Positions 1-4,968 of a stretch of DNA of 6,059 nt are shown piece after piece. Every line of letters starts with the position of its first letter. Position 1 is the stretch's first letter. Source of the stretch: an uncultured Bacilli bacterium (GTDB lineage: Bacteria; Bacillota_I; Bacilli_A; RF39; UBA660); NCBI GenBank assembly GCA_947629195.1, contig CANRCS010000059.1, positions 1 to 6,059 of the forward strand, read 5' to 3'. The position numbers were made by a program, and so were the translations under genes. Under the pieces are notes generated by a model. The model saw only the letters and a program-made list of their open reading frames with translations, was not told the DNA's origin and ran no database searches.

Positions 1-36
1 AAATTCATTAATAAATTAAAAGTAAGTAAAGCATAA
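1..36 (+). CDS. possible 3' end of an upstream gene (11 codons)
   Basis: Frame 1 is open from the window edge and reads KFINKLKVSKA before a TAA stop at 34-36. The other two forward frames close within about 20 bases. A strong terminator hairpin begins six bases after this stop, which is where the end of a gene would be expected. Eleven lysine-rich residues are too few to identify a product, and a short open stretch in AT-rich DNA could occur by chance. Confidence 0.4.
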   Translation, partial: KFINKLKVSKA

Positions 37-41
37 CATTT

Positions 42-80
42 AAATAGAGTATAGAACACTATTCTATGTTCTATTTTTTT
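42..80 (+). terminator. intrinsic terminator of the upstream transcript
   Basis: Bases 43-56 pair with 62-75 in a 14-bp stem containing a tandem G-U/U-G wobble (49-50 with 68-69). An A-T pair (42/76) can extend it, and the loop is CACTA (57-61). A T run to position 80 follows. An alternative register, 51-57 with 68-74, also places a stem directly before the T run. The stem is long but AT-rich. It would separate queH from whatever lies upstream. Confidence 0.75.
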
Positions 81-84
81 ATTT

Positions 85-133
85 TATAATCAAATATAAT
101 TATCTTGAAATATTTCATAAAATATTGTAAAGT
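85..133 (+). promoter_or_regulatory. candidate promoter region for queH
   Basis: Two perfect TATAAT hexamers (85-90 and 95-100) follow the terminator, but neither has a good -35 at the right distance. Alternatively, TTGAAA at 105-110 is followed after 17 bp by TAAAGT at 128-133, a 4-of-6 match to the -10. A terminator lies upstream and a gene downstream, so a promoter is expected here, but in DNA this AT-rich the exact hexamers cannot be chosen. Confidence 0.35.
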
Positions 134-146
134 TAATGTATTGTTT

Positions 147-150
147 GGAG
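147..150 (+). promoter_or_regulatory. ribosome binding site deciding the queH start
   Basis: GGAG lies 9 bases before the ATG at 160. It abuts the in-frame ATG at 151 and lies inside the reading frame that would begin at ATG 136, so the start at 160 is preferred. Confidence 0.65.
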
Positions 151-159
151 ATGAAACAA

Positions 160-780
160 ATGAATACAAATTATCAAAAAGTTTTGGATGAAATACTTCA
201 AAATATTGATGGACAAACATTATTATTACACTCTTGTTGTGCACCATGTAGTAGTTATGTATTAGAATATTTATCAAATTATTTTAAAATAACAGTATTT
301 TATTATAATCCAAATATATCACCTAAAGATGAATATGAAAAAAGAAAAGATGAACAAAAGAAATTTATTTCTAAATTTAAAAGTAAATATCCAATATCTT
401 TTATAGAAGGAGATTATGATAACGATAAGTATGAAGATATAATTAAAGGATTAGAAGAAGAGTGTGAAGGTGGTAGTAGGTGTTTTAAATGTTATAATTT
501 AAGACTTGATAAAACAGCACATTTAGCTCGTCTTAAAAATTTCGATTATTTTGGAACTACTTTAAGTGTTAGTCCTTATAAGAATGCACAAAAATTAAAT
601 GAAATAGGAAAAAAATTACAAGATAAATATAATATAAAATATTTATTTTCAGATTTTAAAAAGAAAAATGGTTATAAAAGAAGTATAGAATTATCTAAAG
701 AATATAATTTATACAGACAAGATTATTGTGGATGTATATACAGTAAAATAAATAGGGACAAATTAAAGAAAACTGTTTAA
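160..780 (+). CDS. queH: epoxyqueuosine reductase QueH
   Basis: This 206-residue protein belongs to the QueH (formerly DUF208) family. QueH reduces epoxyqueuosine to queuosine at wobble position 34 of the GUN-anticodon tRNAs (Asn, Asp, His, Tyr) and replaces the unrelated QueG. Visible family motifs are HSCCAPCSSY at residues 24-33 (Cys26, Cys27, Cys30), FYYNPNI at 47-53, the RCFKCYNLRL block at 107-116 (Cys108, Cys111), and QDYCGC at 187-192. The cysteines are those expected to hold the Fe-S cluster and metal site. The length is normal for the family. The start at 160 is chosen by its SD; ATG 136 and 151 are in-frame alternatives. No other queuosine gene is visible. The DUF308 gene begins 48 bases downstream with no terminator between, so the two are probably co-transcribed. 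Confidence 0.93.
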   Translation: MNTNYQKVLDEILQNIDGQTLLLHSCCAPCSSYVLEYLSNYFKITVFYYNPNISPKDEYEKRKDEQKKFISKFKSKYPISFIEGDYDNDKYEDIIKGLEEECEGGSRCFKCYNLRLDKTAHLARLKNFDYFGTTLSVSPYKNAQKLNEIGKKLQDKYNIKYLFSDFKKKNGYKRSIELSKEYNLYRQDYCGCIYSKINRDKLKKTV

Positions 781-828
781 AAATTATTGATTATGTTTTA
801 TAATATAAAATGTGAGAGGTTGATAAAG

Positions 829-1443
829 ATGATGAAACAATTAAAAAAAGATTTTAATAAGATGTTTACTACATCAATTTTAACAAGTATTATATTTATA
901 GCTTTTGGAATATTTTTACTTTTAAGACCAGATACTACAATAAGAATAATTTCTTATACAATTGGAATAATATTAATATTATTAGGAGCATTTTCTCTTG
1001 GTAAATATTATTCAGATAATAAAGAAAAAAAGAGTATTGATTTTAATTTGATATATGGTATTTTAAGTATAATTGTAGGATTAGTAATGATTTTAAATCC
1101 TACCGCACTTGCGACTCTTATTCCATTTGTTTTAGGATTTTGGATAGTAATTAATGGAGTTATTAAAATTCAATATGCTCTAGAACTTAAAAAGAATAAA
1201 AACGATGCTTGGGTAGCAACAATAGTAATCGCACTTTTAATACTTATATGGGGACTTATTTTAGTATTTAATCCATTTAGTGGTGCGATAGCTATTACAC
1301 AATTAATTGGAATATTTATAATTATATATTCTATATTAGATATAGTAGAATCAACGCTTATTCGTAAAAATTTAAAAGATATGGGAAAAACTATAAAAAA
1401 AGAAATAAAAAAAGCTAAAAAAATTATCGAAGAAGAAGACTAG
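829..1443 (+). CDS. DUF308/HdeD-like six-helix membrane protein
   Basis: This is a 204-residue integral membrane protein. A basic N-terminus (MMKQLKKDFNK) precedes six hydrophobic segments at about residues 14-33, 38-58, 72-90, 95-117, 127-147 and 152-173. A charged, lysine-rich tail (about 180-204, ending EEED) is probably cytoplasmic. The helices form three repeats of a two-helix unit, each with a proline in the connecting turn (RPDTT at 33, NPTAL at 90, NPFSG at 148). This pattern is typical of the DUF308/HdeD family. HdeD is linked to acid resistance in enterobacteria, but the role of the family in Bacillota is unknown and I assign none. AGAGG at 815-819 favours ATG 829; upstream in-frame TTG 787 and ATG 793 lack an SD, and ATG 832 is a close alternative. 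No terminator follows the TAG stop. Confidence 0.8.
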   Translation: MMKQLKKDFNKMFTTSILTSIIFIAFGIFLLLRPDTTIRIISYTIGIILILLGAFSLGKYYSDNKEKKSIDFNLIYGILSIIVGLVMILNPTALATLIPFVLGFWIVINGVIKIQYALELKKNKNDAWVATIVIALLILIWGLILVFNPFSGAIAITQLIGIFIIIYSILDIVESTLIRKNLKDMGKTIKKEIKKAKKIIEEED

Positions 1444-1450
1444 AAAATGT

Positions 1451-1480
1451 TTGACAACTAATACTTAAAAGAGTTATAAT
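1451..1480 (+). promoter_or_regulatory. sigma-A promoter of the T-box/gatCAB-aspS operon
   Basis: TTGACA (1451-1456) and TATAAT (1475-1480) both match the sigma-A consensus perfectly, with an 18-bp spacer. Transcription should start near 1486-1488, giving a leader of about 255 nt before gatC. The promoter begins only 7 bases after the stop codon of the preceding gene. Such a strong promoter suits an operon controlled mainly by premature termination. Confidence 0.88.
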
Positions 1481-1586
1481 TAGTACATGTTTTAAAGAGA
1501 AACAAAAACTATAATGAGGAAAAGTAATATTAATTACTGTTTAAAGTGAGTTAGGAATAGTGAGAACCTAATAACAAGTGTAATAT

Positions 1587-1594
1587 GAAGAACA
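1587..1594 (+). promoter_or_regulatory. T-box specifier loop, 3' strand
   Basis: The strand reads GAAGAACA and is unpaired between the helix ending at 1586 and the CCT at 1595-1597. Read from the usual position after GAA, the triplet is GAA (Glu, 1590-1592). Shifted by one base it is AAC (Asn, 1591-1593). Both fit the downstream genes. No Asp (GAC/GAT) or Gln (CAA/CAG) codon is present in the loop. Confidence 0.82.
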
Positions 1595-1661
1595 CCTACT
1601 AGTTGCTTAGATGAAATAGTAGTAGTTTAAGCCGGTAATACCGTTATAATTAAGAGATATC

Positions 1662-1720
1662 AGTTAATGATAAATAGGGTGGTACCGCGAATATTTCGCC
1701 CCTTGTCATTAACTTTTTTT
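1662..1720 (+). terminator. T-box regulated terminator
   Basis: AGTTAATGA (1662-1670) pairs perfectly with TCATTAACT (1706-1714) and is followed by a run of seven T (1714-1720). It closes a long hairpin whose upper part contains the T-box element. With charged tRNA this should stop transcription just before gatC. It would also stop any read-through from the upstream queH/DUF308 transcript. Confidence 0.82.
1676..1703 (+). promoter_or_regulatory. T-box antiterminator element
   Basis: Helix A1 is AGGG (1676-1679) with CCCT (1700-1703). A 7-nt bulge TGGTACC (1680-1686) is followed by helix A2, GCGAA (1687-1691) with TTCGC (1695-1699), closed by a short TAT loop. This is the canonical antiterminator architecture. 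The TGGT in the bulge would pair with an ACCA tRNA 3' end, predicting A73 as the discriminator base of the sensed tRNAs. Confidence 0.85.
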
Positions 1721-1728
1721 AATTTTTA

Positions 1729-1734
1729 AGGAGG
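1729..1734 (+). promoter_or_regulatory. ribosome binding site deciding the gatC start
   Basis: AGGAGG lies 7 bases before ATG 1742 but only 4 before the in-frame TTG at 1739. The ATG is therefore the better start. Confidence 0.85.
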
Positions 1735-1741
1735 AATATTG

Positions 1742-2032
1742 ATGATAACAAAAGAAAAATTAAAAGACTATGCAAACAAATTGATGTTTGATATGGAAGA
1801 TAGTGAATATGAAACACTATTAAAAGAATTTGATGTAATAGAAAAACAAATGGAATTAGTTGCGAATTTAGATGGTATATCTAAAGTTAAACCTATGACT
1901 TTTCCATTTGAAATGGAATATGTAGAGTATAGAGAAGATAATAATACGAGAACTGTTGATTATAAAGATGCATTAAGTAATGCAAAAGATGTTAAAAATC
2001 GTGAAATAAGAGTACCTAAGGTGGTGGAATAA
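1742..2032 (+). CDS. gatC: Asp/Glu-tRNA amidotransferase subunit C
   Basis: This 96-residue protein is the small subunit of the heterotrimeric GatCAB amidotransferase. GatC wraps around and stabilises the GatA-GatB interface. Family features are an N-terminal amphipathic helical region (about 3-42), the proline-containing link VKPMTFPF (49-56), the RED motif (64-66), and the C-terminal segment NAKDVKNREIRVPKVVE (80-96), whose IRVPKV core is the best-conserved part. The length is typical. It is the first gene after the T-box terminator and has a strong SD. Its TAA overlaps the gatA ATG by one base (TAATG), implying translational coupling and equal subunit supply. Confidence 0.93.
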   Translation: MITKEKLKDYANKLMFDMEDSEYETLLKEFDVIEKQMELVANLDGISKVKPMTFPFEMEYVEYREDNNTRTVDYKDALSNAKDVKNREIRVPKVVE

Positions 2033-3519
2033 TGAGTTATTTAGATAAAACATTAGAAGAAATTAGTAGTGCTTTAAAAAATGGTGAAGTTACAAGTGAA
2101 GATTTAGTTAAGGAAAGCATAGATAGGGCTAAAAAATATCAAGAAAAATATAATTCTTTTGTAACAATAACTGAAGATAAGGCATTATCTCAAGTAAAAG
2201 AATTAGATAAAATAAGTGATAATCCCCTAAAGGGAATTCCATATGCAATAAAAGATAATTTTTCAACTAAAGGAATATTATCAACTGCATCATCAAATAT
2301 ATTAAAAGATTATGTACCATTTTTTAATGCGACTGTTGTTGATAAATTAAATAATTGTGGTTCTATAATGATTGGTAAAAGTGTTTTAGATGAACTTGCA
2401 ATGGGTGGTACTGGAACGACTGGACATACAGGAACTGTTAAAAACCCATGGGATGAAAAAAGATTAATTGGAGGTTCTTCTGCTGGTTCTGCTGCTGCGG
2501 TTGCATCTGGTATTGTGCCATTTTCAATTGGAAGTGATACAGGAGATTCTATTAGAAAACCTGCTTGTTATGGTGGAGTTGTAGGATATAAACCAACTTA
2601 TGGACGTATTAGTAGATTTGGTTTATTTGCTTTTGCATCAAGTCTAGACCATGTTGGATGTTTTACAAGAAGTGTAAGTGATGTTGCATATATTTTAGAT
2701 GCCCTTAAAGGTAGAGATGAAAAAGATATGACAAGTTTACCTGATGATAATATAAGTTATTCTAAAAATCTAACAAAAGATGTTAAGGGTAAAAAATTAT
2801 TTTATATAAAAGACATAGTAGATAGAGAAAACTATAAAGATAGTATGGATGAAGAATTAGATGAAATTCTAAAAAACTTTGATGGTATTATTAAAAATTG
2901 TGAAGATTTAGGTTTTGTTGTAGAAGCAGTAGATTTTAATAAAGAATTATTAAAAGCAATATTTCCTGCATATATAACAATTTCTTGTGCAGAAGCAACA
3001 AGTAATAATTCAAATCTTACAGGAATTATTTTTGGGCCTAGAGCTCAAGGTAAAAGTATTGATGAAGTAATGTTTAATTCTAGAACTCAAGGATTTTCTG
3101 AATTAATTAAAAGAAGATTTGTATTAGGTAGTTATATTTTACAAAAAGAAAACCAAGAAAGATTATTCTTGAATGCAGGACGTGTTAGACGTTTAATAGT
3201 AGAAAAAATGACAGAATTATTTAAAAAGTATGATGGAATGATACTACCTGCAAGTGGTTCAGTTGCGCCTACTTTTAAATCAGAAACAATAGATAAGTTA
3301 TCTGATAGATATTTATTATTAGAAAATCATATGGCAATAGGTAACTTTGGAGGATTTCCTAGTATTACAATACCTTGTGGACTTGTAAATAATATGCCTA
3401 TTGGACTAAATATAACAAGTGGTATTAAAAAAGACTTAGAACTTCTTAACATTGCTTATGCTATAGAAGATACTATGAATTATAAAGGACAAATCGCAGG
3501 AGGTGTTAAAAGTGAATAG
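2032..3519 (+). CDS. gatA: Asp/Glu-tRNA amidotransferase subunit A (glutaminase/amidase)
   Basis: This 495-residue amidase-signature enzyme releases ammonia from glutamine for transfer to GatB. By family alignment the Ser-cisSer-Lys triad is Lys74 (AIKDN), Ser149 (GGSSAGSAAA) and nucleophile Ser173 (GSDTGDSIRK); the spacings equal those of Staphylococcus aureus GatA (Lys79, Ser154, Ser178). Arg361-Arg362 (IKRRFVLG) match the glutamine-binding arginine region. Residue 172 is Asp where most homologues have Gly, and the usual glutamine-binding Asp near the C-terminus appears to be Glu431. These are subfamily differences, as the triad is intact. The SD AAGGTGG (2018-2024) lies within the end of gatC. 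The gene overlaps gatB by 8 bases. Confidence 0.95.
   Translation: MSYLDKTLEEISSALKNGEVTSEDLVKESIDRAKKYQEKYNSFVTITEDKALSQVKELDKISDNPLKGIPYAIKDNFSTKGILSTASSNILKDYVPFFNATVVDKLNNCGSIMIGKSVLDELAMGGTGTTGHTGTVKNPWDEKRLIGGSSAGSAAAVASGIVPFSIGSDTGDSIRKPACYGGVVGYKPTYGRISRFGLFAFASSLDHVGCFTRSVSDVAYILDALKGRDEKDMTSLPDDNISYSKNLTKDVKGKKLFYIKDIVDRENYKDSMDEELDEILKNFDGIIKNCEDLGFVVEAVDFNKELLKAIFPAYITISCAEATSNNSNLTGIIFGPRAQGKSIDEVMFNSRTQGFSELIKRRFVLGSYILQKENQERLFLNAGRVRRLIVEKMTELFKKYDGMILPASGSVAPTFKSETIDKLSDRYLLLENHMAIGNFGGFPSITIPCGLVNNMPIGLNITSGIKKDLELLNIAYAIEDTMNYKGQIAGGVKSE
3498..3503 (+). promoter_or_regulatory. ribosome binding site deciding the gatB start
   Basis: AGGAGG inside the 3' end of gatA lies 8 bases before GTG 3512. 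An in-frame GTG at 3503 overlaps this SD itself and so cannot use it. GTG 3512 also gives an N-terminus (MNSKYEVTIGLEVH) of family-typical length. Confidence 0.88.
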
Positions 3520-4951
3520 TAAATATGAAGTTACGATTGGATTAGAAGTACATTGTGAAGTTATGACTACATCAAAAATGTTTTCTTCTGCACCAAATAA
3601 TTATAATGAAACTGCTAATGAAAATATATGTGAAGTAGATATGGGATTTCCTGGTATACTTCCAGTTGCTAATATGGAAGCTGTTAAAAAATCTATAATG
3701 ATGGCTATGGCACTAAATTGTAAACTTCCTGAATATATGTATTTTGATAGAAAAAATTATTACTATCCTGATTTACCAAAAGGATATCAAATAACTCAAA
3801 GTACTGAACCTGTTGGAGTTAATGGATATATAAATGTATATGTAAATGATGAAGTTAAAAAAATTGATATACATGATATTCACCTAGAAGAAGATACTGC
3901 AAGTTTAGACCACTATGAAACATATTCATTAATTGATTATAATAGATGTAGTGTTCCACTACTAGAAACAGTAACAGAACCATGTATTCATTCAGCAGAT
4001 GAAGCATTAGCGTTCTTAGATTCATTAAGAAGAATATTCTTATATACAAAAATTAGTGAAGCAAGAACAGATAGAGGACAAATGAGATGTGATGTTAATA
4101 TTTCTCTAGCTCCTGTTGGTAGTGATAAACTTGGAACAAAAGTAGAAATGAAAAATATAAATTCATTCAGTAATGTTAAAGATGCAATACTTTATGAAAT
4201 TAAAAGACAAAGTGAAATATTAGATGAAGGTGGAACTATCATCATGGAAACAAGAAGATATGATGATAGTACAGGTAAAACTTATAGAATGCGTGAAAAA
4301 GTTGAAGGAGTAGACTATAAATATTATGTAGAACCTAATATACCACCATATAAAATAACTGATGAATTAATTAGTGAATTAAAATCTAAAATACCAATGC
4401 TACAATTTGAAAGAATTAATAAATATATAACTGAATATGATTTATCATTATACGATGCTTCAATATTGACAAAAAATATTGAAACTGCACTATATTTTGA
4501 AGATGTTATAAGTAAAAATATAGACCCTAAAATTGCAGCTAACTGGATTAATACTCGTATATTAGGACATGTTAATAAAGAAGAAATAAGTATTAATGAT
4601 TGTACATTTAAAACAGATGATTTAGTAGAATTAATAGGATATATAAATAAAGGTACTATTTCTACTAAACAAGCAAAAGATGTATTTTATAAATGTTTAG
4701 ATGAAAATAAAAAACCTAGTGTTGTAATAAAAGAAAATAATATGGAACAAATAACAGATACTAATGAAATATTAAATGTAATAAAAGAAGTAATTGAAGA
4801 AAATATGGAACTTGCCTTAAGTTATGATCCAGAACGTGGAAGAACAGTGGATTTCTTTGTTGGACAAATAATGAAGAAAACAAGAGGAAAAGCAAATCCT
4901 AAAGCTGCTATGGATTTAATTAAAGAAGAATTATTAAAACTTAAAAAATAA
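3512..4951 (+). CDS. gatB: Asp/Glu-tRNA amidotransferase subunit B
   Basis: This 479-residue subunit binds Asp-tRNA(Asn) or Glu-tRNA(Gln), phosphorylates the side-chain carboxylate with ATP and amidates it with ammonia channelled from GatA. Recognised motifs are IGLEVH (9-14; Glu12, His14), RKNYYYPDLPKGYQ (80-93), HLEED (124-128; Glu126, Glu127), IDYNRCSVPLLE (141-152) and RCDVNISL (192-199; Asp194). Their spacing matches the metal and active-site residues of S. aureus GatB with an offset of two. The C-terminal part ends in the YqeY-like tRNA-binding tail, with FVGQIMKKTRGKANPKA near the end. Start is GTG 3512, overlapping gatA by 8 bases, and the stop is TAA. Length is normal and no key residue is missing. 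aspS follows after 17 bases. Confidence 0.95.
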   Translation: MNSKYEVTIGLEVHCEVMTTSKMFSSAPNNYNETANENICEVDMGFPGILPVANMEAVKKSIMMAMALNCKLPEYMYFDRKNYYYPDLPKGYQITQSTEPVGVNGYINVYVNDEVKKIDIHDIHLEEDTASLDHYETYSLIDYNRCSVPLLETVTEPCIHSADEALAFLDSLRRIFLYTKISEARTDRGQMRCDVNISLAPVGSDKLGTKVEMKNINSFSNVKDAILYEIKRQSEILDEGGTIIMETRRYDDSTGKTYRMREKVEGVDYKYYVEPNIPPYKITDELISELKSKIPMLQFERINKYITEYDLSLYDASILTKNIETALYFEDVISKNIDPKIAANWINTRILGHVNKEEISINDCTFKTDDLVELIGYINKGTISTKQAKDVFYKCLDENKKPSVVIKENNMEQITDTNEILNVIKEVIEENMELALSYDPERGRTVDFFVGQIMKKTRGKANPKAAMDLIKEELLKLKK

Positions 4952-4968
4952 ATGAAAGGAAAATAGAC

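Larger units (their letters stand above)
1487..1720 (+). promoter_or_regulatory. T-box riboswitch with overlapping Glu/Asn specifier (GAAC)
   Basis: The T-box sequence AGGGTGGTACCGCG (1676-1689) is a full consensus match. Stem I can be folded by hand: base helix 1507-1511/1600-1604; AGG/CCT 1517-1519/1595-1597 above a kink-turn-like region; specifier loop 1520-1526 opposite 1587-1594; a perfect 6-bp helix 1527-1532/1581-1586; upper helices 1536-1538/1577-1579 and 1539-1541/1573-1575; and a distal arm 1551-1555/1567-1571. Stem II can form from 1605-1609/1628-1632 and Stem III from 1633-1636/1640-1643. Uncharged tRNA would pair its anticodon with the specifier and its acceptor end with the TGGT bulge, allowing transcription into gatCAB-aspS. 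The loop offers GAA (1590-1592) and AAC (1591-1593). This fits an operon for Gln- and Asn-tRNA synthesis. Confidence 0.95.

Noticed and set aside
71..277. Reverse-strand open frame of 68 codons
   Set aside because: It overlaps the start of queH, whose family motifs are unmistakable, has no SD and resembles no family. It arises from AT-rich antisense sequence.
799..804. TATAAT between queH and the DUF308 gene as a separate promoter
   Set aside because: The sequence 17-18 bp upstream has no recognisable -35, and TATAAT is frequent by chance in DNA this AT-rich.
1457..1484. Inverted repeat ACTAAT/ATTAGT around the operon promoter, considered as terminator or operator
   Set aside because: Only six pairs with a 16-base interior and no T run, so it is not a terminator. 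An operator role has no further support.
1739..1741. TTG as gatC start
   Set aside because: It is only 4 bases from the SD, while the adjacent ATG 1742 has ideal spacing.
3855..4049. Reverse-strand open frame of 64 codons
   Set aside because: It lies wholly inside gatB antisense to conserved motifs and has no independent support.
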